DNA from: an uncultured Veillonella sp.
GTDB taxonomy: Bacteria; Bacillota; Negativicutes; Veillonellales; Veillonellaceae
Assembly: GCA_902477915.1 (NCBI GenBank)
Contig: CABSJA010000026.1
Coordinates: forward strand, 1-23,986
Reading direction: 5' to 3'
Length of the DNA: 23,986 nt
The notes beneath the pieces were generated by a model. That model did no database searches and was not told where the DNA came from. It worked only from the letters and a program-made list of their open reading frames with translations. Position numbers and translations under genes: made by a program. How positions within the stretch are numbered: the stretch's first letter is position 1; each line of letters begins with the position of its first letter. Shown piece by piece: positions 15,390 to 23,609 of this stretch.

Positions 15390-15492
15390 AAAAAAAACGG
15401 ACGGCAAACACCATCCGAATAGAGTTCTCTATATTAACCTCATACTTCATGGTATTAGGTGAGTGGCGGATGGCCTCTGCTTCATAAATTAC
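15390..15492 (-). promoter_or_regulatory. infC leader with attenuator, probably L20-type autoregulatory leader
   Basis: From the predicted transcription start near 15492 the leader runs to a terminator whose stem is CGGATGG/CCGTCCG (15411-15417 with 15398-15404) followed by eight Ts, directly before the infC ribosome-binding site. An upstream CCATCCG (15467-15473 on the minus strand) is perfectly complementary to the CGGATGG arm and could act as antiterminator. This mutually exclusive arrangement is what L20 leaders in Firmicutes use. The structures are read by eye; the L20 ligand is inferred from family knowledge. Confidence 0.75.
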
Positions 15493-15498
15493 TTAATT

Positions 15499-15527
15499 AT
15501 AATAACAAATCGACTGGTGAAAGTCAA
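15499..15527 (-). promoter_or_regulatory. Promoter of the infC operon
   Basis: TTGACT (minus strand, 15522-15527) and TATTAT (15499-15504) are separated by exactly 17 nt. This is a strong sigma-70/SigA-type match and sits the right distance from the leader. Confidence 0.8.
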
Positions 15528-15699
15528 CAAAAAATATTGAGCTTTCAACAATAAATTTGTTATCACAACTCTTATAGTATAACAGACATTAGAATTTCTG
15601 TATATAGGTATACTTACTGACACCTATCCCCCTTTATGTATACAATATTCTTATAATTTAAATAACAAATTCTATAGAAAGTACGATACAATAATATTC

Positions 15700-15792
15700 A
15701 TAGCATAGACTATCTTATATAGTGTGCCTTATAGCATAATCTAGTCAATATTGTGTGCCTTATAGCATAGTCTAACTTATATAGTTCACCTT
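15700..15792 (+). repeat. Three 31-bp tandem repeats before the DASS transporter gene
   Basis: Imperfect copies at 15700-15730, 15731-15761 and 15762-15792 each begin ATAGCATA and end (T)GTGTGCCTT or TTCACCTT. A 31-bp spacing is about three helical turns, so matching bases would face one side of the DNA, as expected for regulator sites. A weak upstream promoter-like pair (TTGTTA and TATAAC near 15560-15585) would place them in the leader. The rest of 15528-15843 shows nothing else I can identify. Confidence 0.75.
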
Positions 15793-15843
15793 ATTTGGTA
15801 TTATATAGTAATAGGTATTACACAAATAGAAAGGAGTTTTATT

Positions 15844-17337
15844 ATGAGTGTAACAACCACTGCCCCTCCACAAAAGGCGCGTACAACTGCTCAAAATATT
15901 GGACTTATTTTATCCTTCATTGTTTTAGGTGGCATTTTATTATTGCCTACACCAGAAACATTATCTACCGGTGGTCATCGTATGATTGGGGTTCTCGCCT
16001 TTGCTATCATCCTATGGATGACGTCAGCCGTTTCCTATCCAGTGAGTGCCACTATGATTACAGCGCTTACGGCCTTATTATTAGGTTTTTCACCAAATCC
16101 TGAAGCACCTGCCAAGGCTATGGGTACCGCCAATGCCTTAAAGCTTATCATTTCTGGTTATTCTTCACCGGCTATGATTCTTGTAGGCGCTGCCATGTTT
16201 ATCTCTGTAGCTATGCGCAAAACAGGTCTCGATCGTCGTATTGCCATGTTAGTATTGTCTAGCGTTGGTACTAAGGTAAGCCGTATTTATTTAGGTGTTA
16301 TTATTACAGGACTTATCCTCGCCTTCTTCGTACCAAGTGCAACGGCTCGTATTGCTTGCTTAGCACCGATTATCATCGGTATTGTTGAAAATTTGGGTAT
16401 TGAACGTAAAAGCCGTGTAGCAGCTCTACTCATGGTAGGCGCCGTACAGGCCGATACGTTCTGGAATATTATGATTCAAACGGCGGCCGCACAAAATCTT
16501 GTGGCTGTAGGCTTTATACAAACTCAGATGAATACATCTATTAGCTGGATAGATTGGCTTACCGCAGCGGCTCCATTCTCTATTGTTATGGTTATCATTG
16601 CCTACTTCTTAACTCAAGCATTAATTAAGCCGGAGTTCAAAGAACTTGTAGGTGGTGATGTACAACTCACTAAAATGCGCCAAGAAATCGGTCCTATGAG
16701 CACTGATGAAAAGAAACTATTATGTATCTCGATTGGACTACTTGCATTGTGGGCTACCGGTGGTAAGCTCCATTCTATCGACACAACAACTACAACAATC
16801 GTGGCTATCGCATTGTTCTTCTTCCCTAAAATTGGTATTATGGACTGGAAATTTGCACAGCCAAACATCGACTGGGGTTCCATCGTTATGTTTGGTGCTG
16901 GTATCGGCCTTGGCTCTGTATTACTGAAAACAAAGGCAGCCACTTGGCTTGCTCAAGTATTCGTAAATGCATTCTCACTTGAAAGTGCTAGTGTATTTAT
17001 CTTAATTGCTGTAATGGCGGCCTTCCTCATTGTCATACATCTAGGCTTTGCATCTGCCACAGCCCTCTCCTCTGCTATGATTCCTATCGTTATATCCATC
17101 GTAGTAGGTCACAATGCAGAAGGTCTTAACCCAATCGGCGTAACCATGCTTATGCAATATGCGATCTGCTTCGGTCTTGTATTACCAGTAAACTCACCAC
17201 AAGGTATGGTGGCTTACGGTACAGACACATTCGATGTAAAAACATTTATGACTACAGGCATTCCATTGACAATCATCGGCTATGTTATGATGCTCGTATT
17301 TGCACTAACATACTGGCACTGGATTGGCATCGCTTAA
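15844..17337 (+). CDS. DASS-family (SLC13-type) anion/dicarboxylate transporter
   Basis: The 497-aa protein has about a dozen hydrophobic segments and the two conserved signature areas of divalent anion:sodium symporters and antiporters: FVPSATARIACLAPII in the first half and LPVNSPQGMVAYGTDTF in the second. These form the substrate and sodium sites (SNT-like motifs). It belongs with the CitT/TtdT/YbhI-like group, so a di- or tricarboxylate substrate such as malate, tartrate, citrate or succinate is likely; the exact substrate cannot be read. Start ATG 15844 follows AAAGGAG. It is monocistronic, preceded by three 31-bp repeats and followed by a strong terminator. A MarR-type regulator lies convergently downstream. 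Confidence 0.9.
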   Translation: MSVTTTAPPQKARTTAQNIGLILSFIVLGGILLLPTPETLSTGGHRMIGVLAFAIILWMTSAVSYPVSATMITALTALLLGFSPNPEAPAKAMGTANALKLIISGYSSPAMILVGAAMFISVAMRKTGLDRRIAMLVLSSVGTKVSRIYLGVIITGLILAFFVPSATARIACLAPIIIGIVENLGIERKSRVAALLMVGAVQADTFWNIMIQTAAAQNLVAVGFIQTQMNTSISWIDWLTAAAPFSIVMVIIAYFLTQALIKPEFKELVGGDVQLTKMRQEIGPMSTDEKKLLCISIGLLALWATGGKLHSIDTTTTTIVAIALFFFPKIGIMDWKFAQPNIDWGSIVMFGAGIGLGSVLLKTKAATWLAQVFVNAFSLESASVFILIAVMAAFLIVIHLGFASATALSSAMIPIVISIVVGHNAEGLNPIGVTMLMQYAICFGLVLPVNSPQGMVAYGTDTFDVKTFMTTGIPLTIIGYVMMLVFALTYWHWIGIA

Positions 17338-17356
17338 AACTAACTAACAAACCATC

Positions 17357-17399
17357 AAAATCCTACAATTTCTTACCAACGGAAATTGTAGGATTTTTT
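17357..17399 (+). terminator. Terminator of the DASS transporter gene
   Basis: Stem AAAATCCTACAATTTC (17357-17372) pairs with GAAATTGTAGGATTTT (17382-17397), 16 bp, then a T-run. It is nearly symmetrical and may also serve the convergent MarR gene. Confidence 0.92.
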
Positions 17400-17486
17400 G
17401 TTTTAACTGGTTAACTTACTCCATATCCCCACTTTATCTATTATGCTCACTCACTCTATCGCTTACTTCAATACTTACTCTATTTC

Positions 17487-18083
17487 TTACTCTATTTTTT
17501 CTGGACTGAAATGTCTAAGTATAAATGTTAGATCAGATTTAATATCACTCTTCTTATTTTTGCGTATAGCTGAAAACATATTACCTAATACTTTATCATG
17601 CACAACTTGTACTTCTTCAAATAAAAGCTTTCCTTCATAAGTCAAACCGAGACTTTTAGATCGTCTATCAGTTGAACACACGCTACAAGTCAATAAACCT
17701 TTCTTTGTTAAATTTTTTACAACTGCAAATAAATTTCCATACGACACTCGTAACTCATCCACTATAAAGCCCAATGTTGGTTTACACGACGAAACATAGA
17801 CAAACTCCAACACATTATATTGCATCGGTGTCAACCCAAAACGTCTTAATACAGCTACCTCTTTATCATGAACCACCCTATATATACGCTCAAATAAAAA
17901 CCATAACTTCTTATCCTCTGGCATAAATACATCTCTAGGCACCCTTTTGGCTAACTTTAACCGTTTACCATATCGCATAGCTCGCTCTAATCGATTAAAA
18001 CCTTCTTCACTCTCACTTACCTCACGTAATCGTAATCGCGCCAATAAACTCACTCCTTTACCATTTACAATTTTTCCATACAT
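17487..18083 (-). CDS. MarR-type winged-helix transcriptional regulator with N-terminal extension
   Basis: The C-terminal two thirds carry the MarR pattern: GLTPMQYNVLEFVYVSS, DELRVSYGNLFAVVKNLTKKGLL as recognition region, then STDRRSKSLGLTYEGK as wing. An extra 60-70 residues precede this, rich in Arg and Lys. The start is uncertain: ATG 18083 has a poor ribosome site, whereas AAAGGAG lies before an in-frame TTG at 18044, which would shorten the protein by 13 residues to 185 aa. Upstream DNA holds a 19-bp-arm palindrome and a tandem array containing the same sequence, plausible autoregulatory sites. Neighbouring transporters (DASS and MFS) are candidate targets, by position only. Confidence 0.85.
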   Translation of the reverse strand: MYGKIVNGKGVSLLARLRLREVSESEEGFNRLERAMRYGKRLKLAKRVPRDVFMPEDKKLWFLFERIYRVVHDKEVAVLRRFGLTPMQYNVLEFVYVSSCKPTLGFIVDELRVSYGNLFAVVKNLTKKGLLTCSVCSTDRRSKSLGLTYEGKLLFEEVQVVHDKVLGNMFSAIRKNKKSDIKSDLTFILRHFSPEKIE

Positions 18084-18095
18084 AACCTATTTTCC

Positions 18096-18139
18096 AGATA
18101 CTACCAGTTAAAAATATTTATTTTTAACTGGTAGTATCT
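18096..18139. promoter_or_regulatory. Perfect 19-bp inverted repeat just upstream of the MarR gene
   Basis: AGATACTACCAGTTAAAAA (18096-18114) and TTTTTAACTGGTAGTATCT (18121-18139) flank TATTTA. The right arm is the first part of the 53-bp repeat array, so the left arm is an inverted copy of the repeat motif placed 13 nt before the MarR ATG. It could be an operator or an RNA hairpin in the leader. Confidence 0.85.
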
Positions 18140-18346
18140 CTAAATCAGCTTATATCTCCACTTAGCAAAATTACTTTTAACTGGTAGTATCTCTAAATCA
18201 GCTTATATCTCCACTTAACAGAATTACTTTTAACTGGTAGTATCTCTAAATCAACTTATATCTCTGCTTAGCAAAATTACTTTTAACTGGTAGTATCTCT
18301 AAAATGGCTTATATCTCCACTCAGCAAAATTACTTTTAACTGGTAG
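18122..18346. repeat. Array of four 53-bp tandem repeats plus a partial fifth
   Basis: Units begin TTTTAACTGGTAGTATCTCT at 18122, 18175, 18228, 18281, with a 13-nt remnant at 18334-18346. Spacing is exactly 53 bp each time, five helical turns. Units differ by a few bases (for example 18301-18310). No gene is present here. The same TTTTAACTGG core also occurs at 17401-17410 beyond the MarR gene. Bases 18347-18482 show no feature I can identify. Confidence 0.95.
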
Positions 18347-18482
18347 CAGCAGCTTGCATTGTGTTTTTACATCAAAATGTGAATAGCCAAAATAGTATTC
18401 GACAAAGCTTATGAAACTCCTGCAAAATAACGGTATTATTCCAAATTACTAGAAATATAATTACAAATTTAAATACAGATAC

Positions 18483-18510
18483 AAAAAAGCGCCGTCCGAA
18501 GACAGCGCTT
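18483..18510 (-). terminator. Terminator of the MFS gene with UUCG tetraloop
   Basis: On the minus strand AAGCGCTGTC, loop TTCG and GACGGCGCTT give a 10-bp stem closed by a C(UUCG)G tetraloop, then TTTTTT. It lies 110 nt after the MFS stop, with the 26-bp repeats between. Confidence 0.9.
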
Positions 18511-18537
18511 AATGTAGTTAAATTATTTACTAATCTT

Positions 18538-18615
18538 ATTTACTAGTTTTGTTTATTAACCTTATTGCCTAGTTTTGTTTATTAATCTTATTGACTGGTT
18601 TTGTTTATTGACTAG
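18538..18615. repeat. Three 26-bp tandem repeats in the MFS 3' untranslated region
   Basis: Units at 18538-18563, 18564-18589 and 18590-18615 share a TAGTTTTGTTTATTAA-like core, with a final ACTAGTTTTC half-unit touching the MFS stop at 18621. The repeats are transcribed between the stop codon and the terminator. Confidence 0.85.
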
Positions 18616-18620
18616 TTTTC

Positions 18621-19826
18621 TTATTCTAATTCCTTACCTTTAAGTTCAGGGATCAAGAATAGGGTTGCAAGAATATCAAGTACGTAGATAATAGCTAGGA
18701 ATGCAATTGCTACTTGGTAGGAGTACATAGAGATGATCATTCCTACTACCATTGGGCTAAAGCCGCCTACAGCACGACCGATATTAAATAGTACGTTTTG
18801 AGCCGTTGCACGGGCAGTTGTTGGGTAGGCTTCTGCCATCAAGGCACCATAACCACCCATCATACCGTTTACAGCAGCACCTAAGATAGCACCAGCAAAT
18901 AGCATCGCTGTTGGATCAGATAGTTGAGAGTAAATCAAAATAGATGCTACAGCACATACTTGAAATAGAATAAATGTAGGTTTACGACCGATTTTGTCTG
19001 CCAAGCGACCAAATAGCCAAATACCAACCATCATGCCACATACAGTAACAGCTGTCCATAAACCGGATTTTGTAAGGGAGAAACCTAATTGCTTACTTAA
19101 GAAATTAGGTAACCAAATCATAATACCATAATAACCAAAGTTTTGAACTGATGTTAAAATAGCAACACCAATAGATGTCTTTGTTGTTCTTACATCTTTT
19201 ACTAATAACTTGAAGGAGTTTGTATGTGAATGCTCTTTATCTTCTTTACTTTGTACAAAGATTTCTGGTTCATGTAGTTTCGCACGGAATACCCAAGCAA
19301 CTAGTGCTGGAATAATGCCAACCATAAACATCCCACGCCACCCAATAATAGGAATGAGTAACGGTGTTAACAAAGCGGCCGCTAATACGCCTAATTGCCA
19401 ACCAAGAGCAACATAACTTGTTGCTTTTGCACGGTGTTTAGCAGGCCAAGCTTCAGCAGCTAAAGCCATGCCAATCCCAAATTCACCACCTAAACCAATA
19501 CCAGCGATTGTACGGTAAATAAGAAGATCCCAATAACCTTGAGCAAAGGCACAAAGACCTGTAAAAACGGCAAAAAGTACGATAGTCCAAGTCAATACGC
19601 GAACGCGACCAAACTTATCTGACAAGGTACCAAAGATAAAGCCACCTAGTACGGCACCTACCAAGGTCCACGTCACAAGAGAACCAGCTTGACCTGTAGT
19701 TAATCCTAAATCTCCAGAAATTAAGGTTAGCATAAAGCCTAAAATCAAGAGATCAAAACCATCCATAGCATAACCAATGGAGGAACCAATAACGGCTTTC
19801 CAGCCATATGAATTTACTTCTTTCAT
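18621..19826 (-). CDS. MFS transporter, aromatic acid:H+ symporter (AAHS)-like
   Basis: The 401-aa protein has the 12-TM major facilitator layout. It shows the AAHS-type GYAMDGFDLLILGFML in TM1, the loop 2-3 motif GTLSDKFGRVRVL, the TM4 segment RTIAGIGLGGEFGIG, and the second-half counterpart GRLADKIGRKPT. Asp in TM1 (DGFD) is a conserved proton/substrate residue of this family. The substrate is probably an aromatic or other organic acid; it cannot be fixed from sequence. Start ATG 19826 behind AAAGGAAA. It appears monocistronic, downstream of thrS with a structured intergenic region, and ends at the UUCG terminator. Confidence 0.9.
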   Translation of the reverse strand: MKEVNSYGWKAVIGSSIGYAMDGFDLLILGFMLTLISGDLGLTTGQAGSLVTWTLVGAVLGGFIFGTLSDKFGRVRVLTWTIVLFAVFTGLCAFAQGYWDLLIYRTIAGIGLGGEFGIGMALAAEAWPAKHRAKATSYVALGWQLGVLAAALLTPLLIPIIGWRGMFMVGIIPALVAWVFRAKLHEPEIFVQSKEDKEHSHTNSFKLLVKDVRTTKTSIGVAILTSVQNFGYYGIMIWLPNFLSKQLGFSLTKSGLWTAVTVCGMMVGIWLFGRLADKIGRKPTFILFQVCAVASILIYSQLSDPTAMLFAGAILGAAVNGMMGGYGALMAEAYPTTARATAQNVLFNIGRAVGGFSPMVVGMIISMYSYQVAIAFLAIIYVLDILATLFLIPELKGKELE

Positions 19827-19866
19827 ACTATTTCCTTTCGCTACTCACAGGTAACAATTAAAGAGA

Positions 19867-19936
19867 TAGCCCCCAATATACAAATGGCCAACTCCTAGAC
19901 TTAAGTCTAATGAAAGGCTTTAGTATATGGGGGCTA
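19867..19936 (-). terminator. Branched hairpin between thrS and the MFS gene
   Basis: TAGCCCCCA...TATAC pairs with GTATATGGGGGCTA across 70 nt with one bulged A. Inside sits a smaller palindrome, TAGACTTAAGTCTA, and a GCC/GGC pair. It follows the thrS stop by 6 nt and probably ends thrS transcripts, though the U-run is poor (CTATCTCTTT). It could instead be a regulatory structure in the MFS leader. Confidence 0.55.
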
Positions 19937-19941
19937 AATAT

Positions 19942-21852
19942 TTAGTTACGTTCTTTAATTTCAATTTTGATGGAATTGAAGAATTCTTCAAATGGTACGG
20001 AACCTAATTCGTCACCACCGTGTTTACGAACGTTAACTGTACCTTCTTCAACTTCTTTGTCCCCCACAACAAGCATGTAAGGAACTTTTGCCATTTGTGC
20101 TTGGCGGATTTTATAGCCGATTTTTTCGCTACGATCATCTACTTCTACACGTACATAGTCATGGTGCATTTGTTTTGCCAATTCTTTAGCATATTCAACA
20201 TGTTTTTCAGAGATAGGCAAGATTTTAACTTGTACAGGAGCCATCCAAGTTGGGAATGCACCTGCATAGTGTTCAGTTAAGATACCGATGAAACGTTCCA
20301 TGGAACCGAAGCATGCACGGTGAATCATGATAGGACGATGTTTTTGACCATCTTCACCAACATATTCAATTTGGAAACGTTCAGGCAAGTTCATATCCAA
20401 TTGGATAGTACCACATTGCCATGTACGACCTAAGGAGTCTTCGATATGGTAGTCAAGTTTAGGACCATAGAAAGCACCGTCGCCAGGGTTGATTACGTAA
20501 GGAATACCTTTGGCTTCGATAGCATTACGCAATGCTTCTGTAGCTGCTTCCCAGATTGCATCATCACCCATTGCATTGTCTGGTTTAGTAGATAATTCTA
20601 CATGGTATTTCAAGCCGAATTGGCTATAAATACGGTCGAACAATTCGATAACTTTCATCAATTCAGATTGCATTTGATCTGGCAACATGAATACGTGAGC
20701 ATCGTCTTGTGTGAACGCACGTACACGGAATAAGCCGTGTAAAGCACCGGACAATTCATGACGGTGAACTAAACCAAGTTCAGCATAACGCAATGGGAAG
20801 TCACGGTAGGAGTGCATTTCGTTTTGGTAAACCAAGATACCGCCTGGGCAGTTCATAGGTTTAATTGCATATTCTTCATCATCAATAATTGTAGTGTACA
20901 TATTTTCACGGTAATGGAACCAGTGACCAGATGTTTCCCACAATTGTTTATTTAAGATGATTGGTGTACGAATTTCTTCATAGTCAAATTCATGATGAAC
21001 TTCACGCCAGAAGTTTTCCAATTCGTTGCGAAGTGCCATACCTTTTGGTAAGAAGAATGGGAAGCCAGGACCTTCTTCTTTGATAACGAACAAGCCAAGT
21101 TCTTTACCAAGTTTACGATGGTCACGTTTAGCTGCTTCTTCAAGCAAGTGAAGGTATGCATCAAGTTCTTCTTTCTTTTCAAATGCTGTACCGTAAATAC
21201 GTTGCAACATTTTGTTCTTTTCATCGCCGCGCCAGTATGCACCTGCAATGCTTTGTAATTTGAAAGCTTTCACCTTACCAGTGGATGCTACGTGAGGACC
21301 TGCACAAAGATCGATGAAGTCACCTTGCGCATAGCAAGAGATAACAGCATCTTCAGGAAGATCTTCAATCAATTCTACCTTGTAGTCTTCGTTTTTAGAT
21401 TTGAAGAACTCGATAGCTTCTTGACGAGGCATAACGGATTTAGTAATCGGTAAATTTTCTTTTACAATACGGCTCATTTCCTTTTCGATTTTACCCAAAT
21501 CTTCAGGAGTCAAAGTATGTTCCATATCGATATCATAGTAGAAACCTTTATCGATTGCAGGGCCGATAGCTAATTTAGCTTCAGGCCATAAGCGTTTAAC
21601 TGCTTGAGCCAAGATATGAGAAGCTGTGTGGCGCAAAGTATGTTTTCCACCATCTTCTTCGAATGTTAAGAATGCTACTTCAGAACCATCAACGAGTTCT
21701 TCGCGAAGGTCTGTTAATTCGCCATTTACGTTTGCAGCTAGTACTTTTTTAGCCAAGCTGTTAGATAGTTGTTTTACTGCTTCCCCAAGAGTAGTGCCAG
21801 CAGCGTATTCCTTTGCACTACCATCAGGTAAAATGATTTTTACATCTGCCAT
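19942..21852 (-). CDS. thrS: Threonyl-tRNA synthetase
   Basis: The enzyme charges tRNA-Thr with threonine. The start is ATG 21852 behind TGGAGGAAAG, giving 636 aa; the upstream ATG at 21930 lies within the T-box terminator. Domains in order are TGS (about 1-62), the SAD editing domain with HTASHILAQAV and CYAQGDFIDLCAGPHV, then the class II core with MNCPGGILVYQ (zinc-binding Cys), RYAELGLVHRHELSGALHGL with motif 2, GDGAFYGPKLDYHIED, and motif 3 near MIHRACFGSMERFIGIL. The C-terminal anticodon-binding domain runs from about 535 to the end. All expected catalytic and zinc residues are visible. Expression is controlled by the T-box leader upstream. Confidence 0.98.
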   Translation of the reverse strand: MADVKIILPDGSAKEYAAGTTLGEAVKQLSNSLAKKVLAANVNGELTDLREELVDGSEVAFLTFEEDGGKHTLRHTASHILAQAVKRLWPEAKLAIGPAIDKGFYYDIDMEHTLTPEDLGKIEKEMSRIVKENLPITKSVMPRQEAIEFFKSKNEDYKVELIEDLPEDAVISCYAQGDFIDLCAGPHVASTGKVKAFKLQSIAGAYWRGDEKNKMLQRIYGTAFEKKEELDAYLHLLEEAAKRDHRKLGKELGLFVIKEEGPGFPFFLPKGMALRNELENFWREVHHEFDYEEIRTPIILNKQLWETSGHWFHYRENMYTTIIDDEEYAIKPMNCPGGILVYQNEMHSYRDFPLRYAELGLVHRHELSGALHGLFRVRAFTQDDAHVFMLPDQMQSELMKVIELFDRIYSQFGLKYHVELSTKPDNAMGDDAIWEAATEALRNAIEAKGIPYVINPGDGAFYGPKLDYHIEDSLGRTWQCGTIQLDMNLPERFQIEYVGEDGQKHRPIMIHRACFGSMERFIGILTEHYAGAFPTWMAPVQVKILPISEKHVEYAKELAKQMHHDYVRVEVDDRSEKIGYKIRQAQMAKVPYMLVVGDKEVEEGTVNVRKHGGDELGSVPFEEFFNSIKIEIKERN

Positions 21853-21892
21853 TTTTCTTTCCTCCAATTTATTATCTAGGATAGACTGGATT

Positions 21893-22160
21893 TTTGTAAT
21901 AAAAAAAGACCCTCTATCCCTACAAAACAAGGGACGAAGATCATTCGCGGTTCCACCCTAGTTAACTACCTATACGAATATATGTGTATAGTTAATTCAC
22001 TTCATTAAGCCCGATAACGGTGGCGGCCGTATTTGCCTACTTAGGTTCGACAAATCAGTTTAAAGGGGGTAACTCTAATATATGTGTAAGGCATTTCCAG
22101 CATCTGCCTCTCTCTGGTACACAGGGATATGAGAATCATGTCCTTTGCATAACTTTTACT
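21893..22160 (-). promoter_or_regulatory. T-box leader of thrS (threonine specifier)
   Basis: The minus strand carries the T-box signature AGGGTGGAACCGCG (about 21959-21946) followed by a terminator, stem GATCTTCGTCCCT/AGGGATAGAGGGTC, and seven Ts. Upstream is a long stem I with an AGAGA bulge and GCTGGAAATGCC loop. The 3' strand of the putative specifier loop reads GAGTTACCCC, giving ACC (complement of 22068-22070), a Thr codon. Uncharged tRNA-Thr should pair here and with the T-box bulge to allow readthrough. The specifier is placed by eye. Confidence 0.93.
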
Positions 22161-22162
22161 AG

Positions 22163-22168
22163 ATTATA
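22163..22168 (-). promoter_or_regulatory. -10 box of the thrS T-box transcript
   Basis: A perfect TATAAT on the minus strand lies just ahead of the leader. The -35 is unclear: TTGAAT is present but 20 nt away, longer than usual. Confidence 0.55.
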
Positions 22169-22264
22169 GTATCACAGGGAATTAAAAAATTCAATACGGT
22201 TCAATAGTAAATTTCATAAATTCTATAAATTCAACATAACGCCCTTATCTCCTAAAACAAAAAG

Positions 22265-22293
22265 AAAACGGCCCGAATATACCGAGCCGTTTT
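22265..22293. terminator. Terminator after the secreted-protein gene
   Basis: AAAACGGC (22265-22272) pairs with GCCGTTTT (22286-22293) with further partial pairing inside. On the minus strand it is followed by a T-rich run (CTTTTTGTTTT). It ends the U32-DUF4911 operon. Confidence 0.85.
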
Positions 22294-22331
22294 GTAAGAT
22301 CTATTAAACTTTGAAGATTTTGTTAGATCTA

Positions 22332-23321
22332 TTAGCGTTTGAAGTTTGTAGACAACATGGCACCAATTACTTTTTCCAATTTGCTATTAGAAAGATCTGG
22401 GCCTTTGTAAAGTGTTAAGAGTACATCATTAGAGTTATCTTGTTTAGATACCATCATAACACCGCTACCACGAGCACCATTATCGTCGTAATCTTTTGCT
22501 ACGATAACGAGGTTCAAATAATGGTCCTTCATGTATGTATACACTTTGCTTGTACGTGCAGAGGAACCAATCATTTTAGCCATACTCATGCCACGGTTGA
22601 ATACGATTGCATTAGCATTATGAGGATTTGCCGCTAATTGTTGTTTTTCATCATCATTTAGAGGCATAAGGTTCACCATGAGGGAATCACCCATTTTACC
22701 ACGGAACATAGCTGGCATTGTTTCGCGTACGTCTTCAGGAATACCTGTATCAGCAGTTAATTTCAACTCCTTAGGAACCGTCATATATAAAACGCCCTTG
22801 CTATTGCGACCTACCTCTGTTGTACTGAGGTCTACGGCGCTAAGCATAATAGAGTCTTTAATAGTAGCTACTTGGTTTGCCAATGGCTTTTCAGGAATGC
22901 CACGGCTTGCCAATTGTACATCGCCGGACTTAGTTTTCTTCAACGTTTCTACATTCCAGTTAGCCCCTTTTTTGTCTGCATCGCTAGCTTCTGTGAAAGC
23001 ATTTGCTCCATCCTTTGTACCTACATACACGTAAGTTTGAGCTGGGATAATGTTATCTGGAGCACCCGTTTTATTGAAAGCAGCACCATATACTACATTA
23101 GGGATCACAGAGGAGCCAATTTGTAAGTTGTTATTAGTTTGGCTTTCTACATCAAAGTTGATATTACCAGTGAAGGTCATATCAGGACCATGATTGATGA
23201 CTACTACATCCCCCGCTTGAGGAATGACAACAGGACCTACTGGACCCGCCATAGCTACGCCTGCCATAGATACACTAAGGCAAGCTGTTAATAATGCACG
23301 TTTCAAAATAGATTGTTTCAT
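22332..23321 (-). CDS. Secreted protein of unknown function
   Basis: The 329-aa product has a signal peptide (MKQSILKRALLTACLSVSM, cleavage near AMA), then a Gly/Pro/Val stretch (GPVGPVVIPQAGDVVVIN). The mature part has segments such as NIDFD-like strands and GVLYMTVPKELKL, and ends in SNSKLEKVIGAML. I recognise no domain. General features (size, signal peptide, beta-rich make-up) are like the two other secreted proteins here, but I see no clear homology. It starts 10 nt after the DUF4911 gene stop, behind GAGAG, so it belongs to the U32 operon, and it is followed by a terminator. Likely periplasmic or surface-located. Confidence 0.85.
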   Translation of the reverse strand: MKQSILKRALLTACLSVSMAGVAMAGPVGPVVIPQAGDVVVINHGPDMTFTGNINFDVESQTNNNLQIGSSVIPNVVYGAAFNKTGAPDNIIPAQTYVYVGTKDGANAFTEASDADKKGANWNVETLKKTKSGDVQLASRGIPEKPLANQVATIKDSIMLSAVDLSTTEVGRNSKGVLYMTVPKELKLTADTGIPEDVRETMPAMFRGKMGDSLMVNLMPLNDDEKQQLAANPHNANAIVFNRGMSMAKMIGSSARTSKVYTYMKDHYLNLVIVAKDYDDNGARGSGVMMVSKQDNSNDVLLTLYKGPDLSNSKLEKVIGAMLSTNFKR

Positions 23322-23331
23322 AGATATACTC

Positions 23332-23607
23332 TCATTTCTCTATAGTGACATAATCAGATAAGCTATTTAATACTTCGATAGCCAATGGCCGTGTTGAAGG
23401 TGTGCACCTTAGCATACATCGTCCATTTACATCTATAGAGGTCATAACCCCTAAATATTCATAGCCTTCAATGATGCGATTGATATAGTTTGTATGCTTC
23501 GGCTCAAGATGAAAGAACACATACGCCTCTTCCCCAGAGGTCTCTAGATCTGGTACATCGGGAAATGCACCGATAGATTTACTCGGTTCTAATGGTGTAC
23601 CACGCAT
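23332..23607 (-). CDS. DUF4911-type small protein
   Basis: The 91-aa protein fits the DUF4911 group often found right after U32 peptidase genes in Negativicutes: AYVFFHLEPKHTNYINRIIE, then GYEYLGVMTSIDVNGRCMLR and a C-terminal LAIEVLNSLSDY. It has no signal peptide or membrane segment. The function is unknown. It starts 2 nt after the U32 stop, so it is translationally linked to it. Confidence 0.7.
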   Translation of the reverse strand: MRGTPLEPSKSIGAFPDVPDLETSGEEAYVFFHLEPKHTNYINRIIEGYEYLGVMTSIDVNGRCMLRCTPSTRPLAIEVLNSLSDYVTIEK

Positions 23608-23609
23608 AA

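Noticed and set aside
18122..18346. Possible CRISPR array
   Set aside because: The 53-bp units are contiguous and nearly identical across their full length, with no unique spacers, and no cas genes are nearby.
22332..23321. Third member of the 152-1414 / 11058-12287 paralogue family
   Set aside because: It shares a signal peptide and general make-up, but no aligned motif such as NYVLPS was found.
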